A DNA stretch of 64,000 nt from Streptomyces cupreus (GCF_014257025.1 NZ_JACMSF010000014.1:62001-126000); one strand, 5' to 3'; numbered from the stretch's first letter, positions 39,641-48,000 are shown. Notes: generated by a model not told the origin, from the sequence alone. Made by a program: numbers and translations.

Positions 39641-39871
39641 ATGGAACACGACGGCCAACTCGAGCTCTATGCGGCGGTCGCGGACCAACTCAAGGAAGCG
39701 CACACAAGAGTGCGCGCACTGCAAGTCCCGGAGGGCGTACGGATGGCGCTGACCCGGAAGCTGCTGGTCATTACGGCCGTGGCCAAGCACGATCTCGCCG
39801 ATGCGGCAAGGCGTCTGGAGGCGTTCTCGGCGGACCTCGACGCGGGTCGACTCCCCGACGAGGAACGCTGA
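39641..39871 (+). CDS. Small helical conserved hypothetical protein
   Basis: 76 residues from the ATG at 39641. The protein is almost entirely helical and charged (LYAAVADQLKEAHTRVRALQ, VAKHDLADAARRLEAFSADL). No domain is recognised, and there is no signal peptide or membrane segment. It lies between leuD and hupS, a place where I recall a small hypothetical gene in other streptomycetes. Function unknown; a coiled-coil adaptor is possible. Confidence 0.7.
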   Translation: MEHDGQLELYAAVADQLKEAHTRVRALQVPEGVRMALTRKLLVITAVAKHDLADAARRLEAFSADLDAGRLPDEER

Positions 39872-39919
39872 TCGCTCCAGAGACAGTCGAGTCCGTTGCG
39901 GCACAAGGGTGATAAGCCC

Positions 39920-39950
39920 GTTTCGTGTTTGATTTGCGGTATATATCTGC
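39920..39950 (+). promoter_or_regulatory. AT-rich hupS promoter region
   Basis: TTTCGTGTTTGATTTGCGG followed by TATATAT at 39940-39946 is markedly AT-rich for this genome, about 65 bases before the hupS start. The exact -35/-10 assignment is uncertain. Confidence 0.4.
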
Positions 39951-40008
39951 CTAACGTGCGAAAAAGCTTGAACACTTTCGTTCTGGCAATGTCTCCGAAG
40001 GGGAAGAC

Positions 40009-40644
40009 GTGAACAAGGCGCAGCTCGTAGAAGCGATTGCCGACAAGCTGGGCGGTCGCCAGCAGGCCGCCGACGCTGTCGACGCGGTCCTGGACGCCAT
40101 CGTCCGCGCGACCGTCGCGGGTGACCGGGTCTCGGTCACCGGCTTCGGTTCGTTCGAGAAGGTCGACCGACCGGCGCGTTACGCCCGCAACCCCCAGACG
40201 GGCGAGCGGGTTCGGGTCAAGAAGACCTCCGTGCCGCGGTTCCGCGCGGGCCAGGGCTTCAAGGACCTGGTGAGCGGTTCGAAGAAGCTCCCGCGGGGCG
40301 GCGAGGTCGCCGTCAAGAAGGCGCCCAAGGGCAGCCTGACCGGCGGTGCCGCGGCCACGGTCAAGAAGGCGGCCGCGAAGAAGACGACCGCCAAGAAGGT
40401 CACGGCCAAGAAGGTCACGGCCAAGAAGACCACGGCCGCCGCGAAGAAGACCACGGCGAAGAAGGCGCCCACCAAGAAGACCACGGCCGCCGCCAAGAAG
40501 ACCACCGCGAAGAAGGCCGCCACCGCCAAGAAGACGACGGCCAAGAAGGCCCCGGCGAAGAAGGCGACCGCCAAGAAGGCCCCGGCCAAGAAGTCGACGG
40601 CCCGCAAGACCACCGCCAAGAAGACCACCGCCCGCAAGAGGTAG
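40009..40644 (+). CDS. hupS: HU-like nucleoid protein with histone-H1-like tail
   Basis: 211 residues from the GTG at 40009, with GAAGGGGAAG upstream. Residues 1-95 are a normal HU domain (MNKAQLVEAIADKLGGRQQA, GFGSFEKVDRPARYARNPQTGERV, then the usual VPRFRAGQGFKDLV). The remaining 115 residues are Lys/Ala/Thr repeats of KKTTAKK and KKAPAKK type, resembling the tail of eukaryotic H1 and of mycobacterial HupB. HupS of S. coelicolor is upregulated in sporulating hyphae and compacts spore nucleoids. A strong terminator follows. Confidence 0.95.
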   Translation: MNKAQLVEAIADKLGGRQQAADAVDAVLDAIVRATVAGDRVSVTGFGSFEKVDRPARYARNPQTGERVRVKKTSVPRFRAGQGFKDLVSGSKKLPRGGEVAVKKAPKGSLTGGAAATVKKAAAKKTTAKKVTAKKVTAKKTTAAAKKTTAKKAPTKKTTAAAKKTTAKKAATAKKTTAKKAPAKKATAKKAPAKKSTARKTTAKKTTARKR

Positions 40645-40660
40645 AGGCGCAGGGCTACTC

Positions 40661-40703
40661 ACGCGCCGGGCCGGACTCCCCAGGGAGTCCGGCCCGCGGC
40701 GCG
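40661..40703 (+). terminator. Terminator after hupS
   Basis: GGGCCGGACTCCC pairs with GGGAGTCCGGCCC, extended by an outer ACGCG/CGCGT pair, and followed by ttt. Also suited to the convergent small gene. Confidence 0.85.
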
Positions 40704-40714
40704 TTTCAGGGGGC

Positions 40715-40918
40715 CTACAGGGTCTGGAGCGTGACGAGGGTGATGCGGGGCCCGTCCTTCGGCCCCTCCACCTCGATGCGTACGCGCTGTCCGGGCCGCA
40801 ACAGGCGCAGACCGCCCGCGTCGAACGCCGCCGCGTCGAAGGGCACGGGGGTGCCGTCGTCCAGGAGCACCTGGCCGCTCCGGGTGTCCGGGTCGTACGT
40901 GTATGCGGTTGCCTGCAT
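40715..40918 (-). CDS. Small OB-fold/cold-shock-like protein
   Basis: 67 residues from the ATG at 40918. The sequence MQATAYTYDPDTRSGQVLLD, DGTPVPFDAAAF, RLLRPGQRVRIEVEG has the pattern of a cold-shock OB fold (GxxxxDDG..hxF..hxxG..V.F), but the aromatic RNP1/RNP2 motifs are absent, so nucleic-acid binding is uncertain. It is encoded between hupS (convergent) and cofC, on the same strand as cofC but upstream in position. Function unknown. Confidence 0.72.
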   Translation of the reverse strand: MQATAYTYDPDTRSGQVLLDDGTPVPFDAAAFDAGGLRLLRPGQRVRIEVEGPKDGPRITLVTLQTL

Positions 40919-40975
40919 AGGGTCAGCGTACGCGGAGGAGCCGCAAGTCGATACAGCCCCGCGCTCCTTGGGTTG

Positions 40976-41614
40976 CTACAGTCCCGCACTCAGCAAGCGT
41001 GCCGCTGCCGCCGCTGTGCGTGGGCCCACACCCAGTGCCAGCGCCGCCCGCAGGTCGTCGCCGGTGTCCACGTCCTGGCGTACTGAATCGACCTCGGTGA
41101 GGCAGAGTTCCGCGGCACCCGCGGCTCGGTGTCGGGCTCGGGAATCCATGCCGAATGCCGGGTGCAATTGCTGTCCCGGAGCCGCTGTCAGCAGGGTCGT
41201 GCCGATTGTGGCCGCGTCCGGCAGGAAAGCGCGGGGGAATTCGGCCGCCAAGTCCAGGACACGGGCCAATTCAGCAGACCGCAGTGCCGGAAGATCCGCG
41301 TTCAAGGCCGCTACGGCGGAATCGGGACGCGATGCGCGTACAACCGCCTCTCCGTGCGCCACGGCCGCGTTCAGGCCGGCCCCCGGCTCGTCCGGGGCGA
41401 TCCGGGCGCCCAGTGCCGCCAGCTCCCGGCCGGCCAGGGCGTCGTCCGTGACGACTACCACATCCCGCACCGCCGCGCTGGCCAGCGCCGCCGCCACGGT
41501 GTCCTGCGCGAAGGCCAGGGCGAGGGCCGGGCGCAGCCCGTCGGCCGCGGTGTCCGAGAGCCTGCTCTTGGCCCGCGCCAGAGGCTTCAGGGGTATGACC
41601 AAGGTCCACTGCAC
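40976..41614 (-). CDS. cofC: 2-phospho-L-lactate/phosphoenolpyruvate guanylyltransferase
   Basis: 212 residues from the GTG at 41614 (WTLVIPLKPLARAKSRLSD follows two residues later); starts at 41638 and 41644 are alternatives. Nucleotidyltransferase fold: the nucleotide-binding PLKPLARAKSRL loop, VVVVTDDALAG, NADLPAL and HPAFGMDSRARHRAAGA. This family (CofC/FbiD) makes the GDP/GTP-activated precursor for coenzyme F420, used by actinobacterial oxidoreductases. No other F420 genes are in the window. It is divergent from the plsC-like gene. Confidence 0.88.
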   Translation of the reverse strand: MQWTLVIPLKPLARAKSRLSDTAADGLRPALALAFAQDTVAAALASAAVRDVVVVTDDALAGRELAALGARIAPDEPGAGLNAAVAHGEAVVRASRPDSAVAALNADLPALRSAELARVLDLAAEFPRAFLPDAATIGTTLLTAAPGQQLHPAFGMDSRARHRAAGAAELCLTEVDSVRQDVDTGDDLRAALALGVGPRTAAAAARLLSAGL

Positions 41615-41768
41615 GGGCGTTCGTACCTCTCTTGTCACGGCCATTGTCACCCGGCTTTCACATGGGCCATCTGGCGGTCCGGTCCGTGGGGCGTACGGTG
41701 TTCTCGACAGACGGTCGGCCTGGGGCGACACTTGTGCGGCCCCCCAGGCCCTAGAGGAAGGTGTCCGC

Positions 41769-42533
41769 GTGCCCCGCCGCAGAATCGGCTTCTGGTATCG
41801 CTTGGCAGCGGTGATCGCCAAACCACCGCTGGTGGTACTGATCAAGCGGGACTGGCGCGGAATGGAGCACATTCCGGCCCACGGCGGATTTATCACCGTG
41901 GTGAACCACAATTCGCACATCGATCCCTTCGCCTACGCGCATTTTCAGTACAACACCGGGCGCGTTCCGCGATTCCTCGCGAAGAGCGGACTTTTCAAGA
42001 AGGGATTCGTCGGTGCCTTCATGCGCGGCACCGGGCAGATCCCCGTCTACCGCGAGACCACGGACGCGCTCAGCGCCTTCCGGGCCGCGATCGACGCCGT
42101 GGACCGTGGTGAATGCGTCGCCTTCTACCCCGAGGGCACCATCACCCGGGATCCCGCCCAGTGGCCGATGACCGGCAAGACCGGTGCCGCGCGCGTGGCC
42201 CTGCAGACCAAGTGCCCGGTGATCCCGGTCGCGCAGTGGGGCGCCAACGGACTGCTGCCGCCGTACGCGAAGAAGCTCAATGTCCTTCCCCGCAAGACCT
42301 CGCGCGTCCTCGCGGGCCCCGCCGTGGACCTGTCGCGCTTCTACGACAAGGAGATGACCCCGGACCTCCTGAAGGAGGCGACCGAGGTCATCATGGCTGC
42401 CATCACCCGCCAGCTGGAGGAGCTCCGCGGCGAGAAGGCGCCCGTGACGCCCTACGATCCGCGCCAGGAGCGGATCGAACAGCGACGTCGGAGTCAGGCG
42501 CAGACCGGGCACGAGGAGGAGAGCGCCAAGTGA
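41769..42533 (+). CDS. 1-acylglycerol-3-phosphate acyltransferase family (PlsC-like)
   Basis: 254 residues from the GTG at 41769, with AGAGGAAGG upstream. The acyltransferase motifs are clear: NHNSHID (HX4D-type), FLAKSGLFKKGFVGAFMRG, ECVAFYPEGTITRDP and VIPVAQWG. It would acylate lysophosphatidic acid at the membrane in phospholipid synthesis. The C-terminal 30 residues are charged (DPRQERIEQRRRSQ). The stop overlaps the gpsA start (GTGA), coupling it with synthesis of glycerol-3-phosphate, its pathway precursor. Confidence 0.92.
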   Translation: MPRRRIGFWYRLAAVIAKPPLVVLIKRDWRGMEHIPAHGGFITVVNHNSHIDPFAYAHFQYNTGRVPRFLAKSGLFKKGFVGAFMRGTGQIPVYRETTDALSAFRAAIDAVDRGECVAFYPEGTITRDPAQWPMTGKTGAARVALQTKCPVIPVAQWGANGLLPPYAKKLNVLPRKTSRVLAGPAVDLSRFYDKEMTPDLLKEATEVIMAAITRQLEELRGEKAPVTPYDPRQERIEQRRRSQAQTGHEEESAK

Positions 42534-43540
42534 GCAAGCCCGTCAAGGCGGCCGTCTTCGGGACCGGATCGTGGGGCACCGCCTTCGGCATGGTGCTCGC
42601 CGACGCGGGGTGCGAGGTCACCCTGTGGGGGCGGCGCCCGGAACTCGCCGAAGCGGTCAACTCCACACGTACGAACCCCGACTACCTCCCCGGTGTCGAA
42701 CTCCCGGAGAACCTGCGGGCCACCACCGACGCCGCCGAGGCGGCGCACGGCGCCGACTTCACCGTCCTCGCGATCCCCTCGCAGACGCTGCGCGGCAACC
42801 TCGCCGAGTGGACCCCGCTGCTCGCCCCCGACACCGTCCTCGTCTCGCTGATGAAGGGCGTCGAACTCGGCTCCGCGATGCGGATGAGCGAGGTCATCGA
42901 GGACGTCGCCAAGGTCGGCCCGAACCGGGTCGCCGTGGTCACCGGACCCAACCTCGCCCGGGAGATCGCCGCGCGGATGCCGGCCGCCGCCGTGGTCGCC
43001 TGCACCGACGAGTCCGTCGCCCAGCGTCTCCAGGCCGCCTGCCACACGCCGTACTTCAGGCCGTACACCGAGACCGACGTGGTCGGTTGCGAGCTCGGCG
43101 GGGCCGTGAAGAACGTCATCGGGCTCGCCGTCGGCATCGCGGACGGCATGGGGCTCGGCGACAACGCCAAGGGCTCGCTCATCACCCGCGGCCTCGCGGA
43201 GACCGCGCGGCTCGGAGTCGCCCTCGGCGCCGATCCGATGACCTTCGCCGGACTCGCGGGCCTCGGCGACCTGGTGGCCACCTGCTCCTCGCCGCTGTCC
43301 CGCAACCACACCTTCGGCACCAACCTCGGCAAGGGCATGACCCTTCAGGAGACCATCGCGGTCACCAAGCAGACCGCCGAGGGCGTCAAGTCCTGTGAGT
43401 CCGTGCTGGATCTGGCCCGCCGGCACGGCGTCGACATGCCGATCACCGAGACCGTCGTCGGCATCGTGCACGAGGGCAAGCCTCCGGTGGTCGCCCTCAA
43501 GGAGCTGATGTCGCGCAGCGCGAAGCCCGAACGACGCTGA
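42530..43540 (+). CDS. gpsA: Glycerol-3-phosphate dehydrogenase [NAD(P)+]
   Basis: 336 residues from the GTG at 42530. Reduces dihydroxyacetone phosphate to glycerol-3-phosphate for phospholipids. Rossmann motif AVFGTGSWGTAFGMVLAD at the N-terminus, SLMKGVELG, GPNLAREIA, the catalytic-lysine region GGAVKNVIGLAVGIADG, and AGLGDLVATCSSPLSRN. It is translationally coupled to the acyltransferase (4-base overlap); ddl follows after 59 bases. Confidence 0.97.
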   Translation: MSKPVKAAVFGTGSWGTAFGMVLADAGCEVTLWGRRPELAEAVNSTRTNPDYLPGVELPENLRATTDAAEAAHGADFTVLAIPSQTLRGNLAEWTPLLAPDTVLVSLMKGVELGSAMRMSEVIEDVAKVGPNRVAVVTGPNLAREIAARMPAAAVVACTDESVAQRLQAACHTPYFRPYTETDVVGCELGGAVKNVIGLAVGIADGMGLGDNAKGSLITRGLAETARLGVALGADPMTFAGLAGLGDLVATCSSPLSRNHTFGTNLGKGMTLQETIAVTKQTAEGVKSCESVLDLARRHGVDMPITETVVGIVHEGKPPVVALKELMSRSAKPERR

Positions 43541-43599
43541 GCGACGCAGGGTCGGCGGCGCTGTATCAGGGCACTACCAACGGGTACTCTCAACGCGAT

Positions 43600-44757
43600 A
43601 TGAGCACCGAGAACCTCCCCCAGAGCCCTCAGCAGCCGCCTCGCAAGCCGCGCGTGGCCGTCGTGTTCGGCGGCCGCAGCTCCGAGCACGGGATCTCCGT
43701 GGTCACCGCGGGCGCGGTACTGAAGGCCATCGACCGGACCATGTACGACGTCCTGCCGATCGGCATCACGCAGGACGGCCGCTGGGCGCTCACCGCCGAC
43801 GAACCGGAGCGCATGGCGATCACCGACCGCCGCACGCCGAGCGTCGCGGAGCTCGCCGAGTCGACCGAGGGCGGCGTGGTGCTCCCCGTCGACCCCGCGA
43901 ACCGCGAAGTCGTCTACAGCGAGCCGGGATCGGTGCCCAAGGCGCTCGGTGAGGTCGATGTCGTCTTCCCCGTCCTGCACGGCCCCTACGGCGAGGACGG
44001 CACCCTCCAGGGACTCCTGGAGCTCTCCGGCGTCCCCTACGTGGGCTCGGGTGTGCTCGCCTCGGCCGTCGGCCAGGACAAGGAGTACATGAAGCGGGTG
44101 TTCACCTCCTTCGGGCTCAAGGTCGGCCCGTACGTGGTGATCCGGCCCCGTGAGTGGGAGCAGGACGAGTCGGCCGCGCGCAGGAAGATCGTCGACTTCG
44201 CCGGCGAGCACGGCTGGCCGCTCTTCGTGAAGCCCGCGCGCGCGGGTTCGTCGATCGGCATCACCAAGGTCGAGGATCTGGCGGGACTGGACGAGGCCGT
44301 CGCCGAGGCCCAGCGGCACGACCCGAAGATCCTCGTCGAGGCCGCTCTGCGCGGCCGTGAGATCGAGTGCGGCGTCCTGGAGTTCGAGGACGGTCCGCGC
44401 GCGTCGGTGCCCGCGGAGATCCCGCCGCCGGACGCGCACGCGTACTACGACTTCGAGGCCAAGTACATCGACTCGACCCCGGGGATCGTGCCGGCGCCGC
44501 TGACGCCCGAGGAGACCGCGGAGGTCCAGCGCCTGGCCGTGGACGCCTTCGAGGCGGCCTCCTGCGAGGGCCTGGTGCGGGCGGACTTCTTCCTCACGGA
44601 GGACGGCGAGTTCGTGATCAACGAGATCAACACGATGCCCGGATTCACGCCGATCTCGATGTACCCGCAGATGTGGCAGGCGAGCGGGATCAGCTATCCG
44701 GAACTGGTGGACCGGCTGATCCAGGCGGCACTGCGCAGGTCGACCGGACTTCGGTGA
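43600..44757 (+). CDS. ddl: D-alanine--D-alanine ligase
   Basis: 385 residues from the ATG at 43600. ATP-grasp enzyme making D-Ala-D-Ala for peptidoglycan. Visible are VVFGGRSSEHGISV, DVVFPVLHGPYGEDG, the P-loop-like PLFVKPARAGSSIGITKV, and the metal-binding FVINEINTMPGFT. The Tyr-Lys region of standard Ddl (AYYDFEAKYID) is kept, consistent with D-Ala rather than D-lactate specificity. The gene ends 4 bases before the stop of the convergent lipoprotein gene. Confidence 0.97.
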   Translation: MSTENLPQSPQQPPRKPRVAVVFGGRSSEHGISVVTAGAVLKAIDRTMYDVLPIGITQDGRWALTADEPERMAITDRRTPSVAELAESTEGGVVLPVDPANREVVYSEPGSVPKALGEVDVVFPVLHGPYGEDGTLQGLLELSGVPYVGSGVLASAVGQDKEYMKRVFTSFGLKVGPYVVIRPREWEQDESAARRKIVDFAGEHGWPLFVKPARAGSSIGITKVEDLAGLDEAVAEAQRHDPKILVEAALRGREIECGVLEFEDGPRASVPAEIPPPDAHAYYDFEAKYIDSTPGIVPAPLTPEETAEVQRLAVDAFEAASCEGLVRADFFLTEDGEFVINEINTMPGFTPISMYPQMWQASGISYPELVDRLIQAALRRSTGLR

Positions 44758-44761
44758 CCTC

Positions 44762-45262
44762 CTAGTCGGCGATCCCTTCGGGGATCGCCTTCTTCACGGC
44801 CGACGCCAGATCGATCAGTACGGCCGAACTGTCCACGCCCTCCGGCACGGTCACCTCGACGTACGCCTCGCGATTGGCGCAGGTGAAGCGGTACGCCCCG
44901 CCGTCACCCTTCTCCATCAGCCAGTCGACGCCGTTCACCCCGCCGGGCACCGCGTCGGCGTCGTGCCCCTCCGCGACCTTCGGATCGATCATCTTCGGCG
45001 GCTGGGGCACACCGCAGCGCAGTATGATCTCCGGGTTTCCCCAGCCCGCGGTCAGCGTGGAGGCGGGTGAGGGATCACGGCGGCTCTGTCCGGCCACCTT
45101 CGCCGGCAGTGTCTTGTCCAGGTTCCGGCACAGGCCGGAGGCCTTCGCGCCCGGCGAGGGAACCGCCGCCGACCCGCTGTCGTCTGCTGATGAGCAGCCC
45201 GCGACGGTGATCGACAGGACGAATGCGGGCAGACCGATGAGCCGGTGACGCAATGAGTTCAC
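44762..45262 (-). CDS. DUF3515-type lipoprotein
   Basis: 166 residues from the GTG at 45262. A signal peptide with a lipobox (LSITVAGC at residues 16-23) predicts a lipid-anchored extracytoplasmic protein. The mature part contains LCRNLDKTLPAKVAGQ, WGNPEIILRCGVPQP and GVNGVDWLMEKG, matching actinobacterial DUF3515 proteins of unknown function, usually found beside thiL and an AsnC-like gene as here. Cys residues at LCRN, LRCG and TCAN could form a disulphide. Confidence 0.85.
   Translation of the reverse strand: MNSLRHRLIGLPAFVLSITVAGCSSADDSGSAAVPSPGAKASGLCRNLDKTLPAKVAGQSRRDPSPASTLTAGWGNPEIILRCGVPQPPKMIDPKVAEGHDADAVPGGVNGVDWLMEKGDGGAYRFTCANREAYVEVTVPEGVDSSAVLIDLASAVKKAIPEGIAD
44768..44789 (+). 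terminator. ddl terminator inside the convergent gene
   Basis: Perfect 9-bp stem GGCGATCCC/GGGATCGCC with a TTCG tetraloop, followed by ttcttc. It starts 10 bases after the ddl stop and lies within the last codons of the convergent DUF3515 gene. Confidence 0.75.
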
Positions 45263-45282
45263 CGGCCAAGGGTAGACGGGGG

Positions 45283-45516
45283 CTACAGATGGACGACCGG
45301 GCAGGTCAAGGTGCGGGTGATGCCGTCCACTTGCTGGACCTTGGCGACCACCATGCGGCCGAGGTCGTCCACGGTGTCGGCCTGCGCGCGCACGATCACG
45401 TCATACGGTCCTGTCACGTCCTCGGCCTGGATGACTCCAGGGATCTTGCTGATCGTCTCGGCGACGGTCGACGCCTTGCCGACCTCCGTCTGGATCAGGA
45501 TGTACGCCTGTACCAC
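45283..45516 (-). CDS. Stand-alone Lrp/AsnC ligand-binding (RAM) domain protein
   Basis: 77 residues from the GTG at 45516, with GGAGG upstream. The whole protein is an AsnC/Lrp C-terminal domain (VQAYILIQTEVGKASTVAET, IPGVIQAEDVTGPYDVIVRA, LTCPVVHL) with no DNA-binding helix-turn-helix. Such RAM-domain proteins assemble as octamers and may bind amino acids or modulate full-length Lrp proteins. It lies directly upstream of the DUF3515 gene on the same strand (20-base gap) and is divergent from thiL. Role unknown. Confidence 0.88.
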   Translation of the reverse strand: MVQAYILIQTEVGKASTVAETISKIPGVIQAEDVTGPYDVIVRAQADTVDDLGRMVVAKVQQVDGITRTLTCPVVHL

Positions 45517-45721
45517 GGAACCTCCAGGGCGGCCACGAGGATCATGTGGGGAAAAGGAACGCCACGGTATCGCGTCGTAGCTCGTCGCGGGGAGACCCGC
45601 GGGGGCCGGGGTCCCGCGCCGGGGTGCAGGCACGACAGTGGTTGGCGGTCACCTTGACCGTATCGAGGACAGTAGAGACACGCGACTGGGAACGCACAGG
45701 TACAGAAGGGGCGTAAGGGCA

Positions 45722-46687
45722 ATGAAGGGCACTGTTGGTGAGCTCGGGGAGTTCGGGCTCATCAGGGAGCTCACCTCCCGTCTCACCACCACCCCGGCGG
45801 TCCGGGTCGGACCCGGCGACGACGCCGCGGTGGTCGCCGCGCCCGACCGCAGGGTCGTGGCGAGCACCGACATCCTCCTCGAGGGACGGCACTTCCGCCG
45901 CGACTGGTCCACCGCCTACGACGTGGGCCGCAAGGCCGCCGCTCAGAACCTGGCGGACATCGCGGCCATGGGCGCCGTACCGACCGCCCTGCTGCTCGGT
46001 CTGGTCGTCCCGGCCGAGCTCCCGGTGACCTGGCCGACCGAGCTGATGGACGGCCTGCGCGACGAGTGCCAGGTGGCCGGCGCCTCCGTGGTCGGCGGCG
46101 ATGTCGTACGCGGCGACACGATCATGGTGTCGATCACCGCGCTCGGCGATCTGCGCAACCAGGAGCCCGTCACCCGGGCCGGCGCACAGCCCGGGGACCT
46201 CGTCGCCGTGACCGGCTGGCTCGGCTGGTCCGCGGCCGGGTACGCGGTGCTGTCCCGTGGTTTCCGCTCGCCGCGGGCCTTCGTGGAGGCGCACCGGCGA
46301 CCGGAGCCGCCGTATCACGCGGGCCCCGCGGCGGCCGGGCTCGGGGCCACGGCCATGTGCGACGTGAGCGACGGGCTGATCGCCGACCTCGGGCACATCG
46401 CCGAGGCCAGCAAGGTCCGGATCGACATTCGCTCCGGCGCGATCGACATCCCGTCCCAGATGAACGACATCGGGCAGGCCGTCGGAGTCGATCCGATGCA
46501 GTGGGTGCTGACCGGCGGAGAGGACCACGCGATCGTGGCGACCTTCCCGCCGGATGTGAAGCTGCCCGCCCGCTGGAAGGTCATCGGCGAGGTCCTCAAC
46601 CCCTCGGCGCTGCCCCAGGTGACGGTCGACGGGGCGCCGTGGACCAGCAAGGGCGGCTGGGACCACTTCGGGGACATCGAGTCGTGA
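45722..46687 (+). CDS. thiL: Thiamine-monophosphate kinase
   Basis: 321 residues from the ATG at 45722. Phosphorylates thiamine phosphate to thiamine diphosphate. AIRS/PurM-type fold: GPGDDAAVV, STDILLEGRHFRRDW, AAQNLADIAAMGAVPTALL, GGDVVRGD, CDVSDGLIADLGHIA and LTGGEDHAIVATFP. The stop overlaps the thiD start (GTGA), so the two are coupled. I saw no thi-box (TPP riboswitch) conservation in the 205 bases upstream. Confidence 0.96.
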   Translation: MKGTVGELGEFGLIRELTSRLTTTPAVRVGPGDDAAVVAAPDRRVVASTDILLEGRHFRRDWSTAYDVGRKAAAQNLADIAAMGAVPTALLLGLVVPAELPVTWPTELMDGLRDECQVAGASVVGGDVVRGDTIMVSITALGDLRNQEPVTRAGAQPGDLVAVTGWLGWSAAGYAVLSRGFRSPRAFVEAHRRPEPPYHAGPAAAGLGATAMCDVSDGLIADLGHIAEASKVRIDIRSGAIDIPSQMNDIGQAVGVDPMQWVLTGGEDHAIVATFPPDVKLPARWKVIGEVLNPSALPQVTVDGAPWTSKGGWDHFGDIES

Positions 46688-47478
46688 GCGCGCCTTCTCG
46701 GGTTCTCACGGTCGCGGGCTCCGACTCCGGTGGCGGGGCGGGGATCCAGGCCGATCTGAAGACGATGCTGGCGCTCGGCGTGCACGGCATGAGCGTGATC
46801 ACCGCGGTCACCGCGCAGAACTCGCTGGGTGTGCAGGGCGCTTGGCCGCTGCCCGTGGAGGCGGTGCGGGCGCAGTACCGCAGCGTCGTCGACGACATCG
46901 GCGTCCAGGCCGTGAAGACCGGCATGCTGGCCTCCGCCGAACTCGTCGAGGCGGTGGCCGAGTTGCTCGGCGGCACGGACGCGCCGGCGGTCGTCGACCC
47001 GGTGGGCGTGTCCAAGCACGGGGACTCGCTGCTGACCGCGTCCGCACTGGACTCCGTACGCACCAAGCTGCTGCCGGTGGCCACCGTCGCCACCCCGAAC
47101 CTGGACGAAGTGGCCCAACTCACAGGCGTCCACGTCGAGTCCGAGGACGATCTGCGCCGGGCCGCGGCGGCCGTGCTGGCGTACGGGCCGCGCTGGGTCG
47201 TGATCAAGGGCGGCCATCTCGCGGGCGACGCCGTGGATCTGCTCACCGACGGCTCCGAGGAGCACTGGCTGCGCGCGCCGCGGCACGACAACCGGCACAC
47301 CCACGGCACGGGCTGCACGCTGGCGTCCGCCATCGCCTCGGAGCTGGCGAAGGGGCGACCGGTGCCGGAGGCGGTGACCACGGCGAAGGAGTACGTCACC
47401 GGTGCCATCGCGGCCGGGTTCGCGCTCGGCGGGGGGATCGGACCCGTGGATCACGGGTGGGCGCTCAGAAGGCGTTGA
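46684..47478 (+). CDS. thiD: Hydroxymethylpyrimidine/phosphomethylpyrimidine kinase
   Basis: 264 residues from the GTG at 46684. Ribokinase-like kinase that phosphorylates HMP and HMP-P for thiamine synthesis. Visible are VAGSDSGGGAGIQADLKT, ITAVTAQNSLGVQG, VKTGMLASAELVE, VVDPVGVSKHGDSLL, TPNLDEVAQLTG, and the ATP/catalytic HTHGTGCTLASAIASELA. It overlaps thiL by 4 bases. A strong bidirectional hairpin separates it from rpmB. Confidence 0.96.
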   Translation: MSAPSRVLTVAGSDSGGGAGIQADLKTMLALGVHGMSVITAVTAQNSLGVQGAWPLPVEAVRAQYRSVVDDIGVQAVKTGMLASAELVEAVAELLGGTDAPAVVDPVGVSKHGDSLLTASALDSVRTKLLPVATVATPNLDEVAQLTGVHVESEDDLRRAAAAVLAYGPRWVVIKGGHLAGDAVDLLTDGSEEHWLRAPRHDNRHTHGTGCTLASAIASELAKGRPVPEAVTTAKEYVTGAIAAGFALGGGIGPVDHGWALRRR

Positions 47479-47489
47479 GGCATGCAAAA

Positions 47490-47517
47490 AGCCGGTTCAC
47501 TCGAAGGTGAACCGGCT
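47490..47517 (-). terminator. Bidirectional terminator between thiD and rpmB
   Basis: Perfect 11-bp stem AGCCGGTTCAC/GTGAACCGGCT with loop TCGAAG. On the minus strand it is followed by ttttt, so it is the rpmB terminator and can also stop thiD. Confidence 0.88.
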
Positions 47518-47558
47518 CAGTGCAGCGAACCAGCTGTGGCCGCGCGCTTAGCTGTGCG

Positions 47559-47744
47559 TCAGCGCGAGACCTTGCCGGCCTTGATGCACGAGGTGCAAGC
47601 GTTCACGCGCTTCGGCGTCCCGCCCACCACGGTACGGACGCGCTGGATGTTCGGGTTCCAGCGACGGGGCGTACGGCGGTGCGAGTGCGAGATGTTGTTG
47701 CCGAAGCCCGGCCCCTTGCCGCAGACGTCGCAGTTGGCAGCCAC
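47559..47744 (-). CDS. rpmB: 50S ribosomal protein L28 (zinc-binding form)
   Basis: 61 residues from the ATG at 47744. MAANCDVCGKGPGFGNNISH, RRTPRRWNPNIQRV, and a final CTSCIKAGKV. Both CxxC pairs are present, so this is the zinc-containing (C+) paralogue, expected to be the main form under zinc-replete growth; streptomycetes usually have a zinc-free copy elsewhere. A perfect 8-bp hairpin sits about 35 bases upstream of the start in its leader. Confidence 0.97.
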   Translation of the reverse strand: MAANCDVCGKGPGFGNNISHSHRRTPRRWNPNIQRVRTVVGGTPKRVNACTSCIKAGKVSR

Positions 47745-47779
47745 GGGTCACTCCAAAGACTTCAGATGCACTTACGGTT

Positions 47780-47799
47780 GATCCCGGCAGGCCGGGATC
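47780..47799 (-). promoter_or_regulatory. Hairpin in the rpmB leader
   Basis: GATCCCGG/CCGGGATC, a perfect 8-bp stem with a 4-base loop, lies 36 bases upstream of the rpmB start codon. It may be a leader element or part of the promoter region. Confidence 0.35.
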
Positions 47800-48000
47800 A
47801 AGATCGCAGGATCAGAGATCTGAGTGGCGTTGCCAGGGGAATGGCCCGATCTGGATCGGGCAACCGGAGCAGCATACAACGACTGCGCCAGTAGAACGAA
47901 ACTACCATGGCTGCTCAGGGGCCTGCTCCCGGCCCTCTTCCGGCGGGCACGGCCCCTGGGTCTACGCTGCGTCCACGTCCAGCAGCTCAGGGAGGCGCAG

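Noticed and set aside
40340..40640. Short repeated units resembling a repeat array
   Set aside because: They are the Lys-Ala-Thr codons of the HupS tail, with no constant spacer or palindrome; not a CRISPR array. None was seen elsewhere in the window.
45517..45721. TPP riboswitch before thiL-thiD
   Set aside because: I could not find the conserved thi-box CUGAGA core or the expected stems between 45517 and the thiL start.
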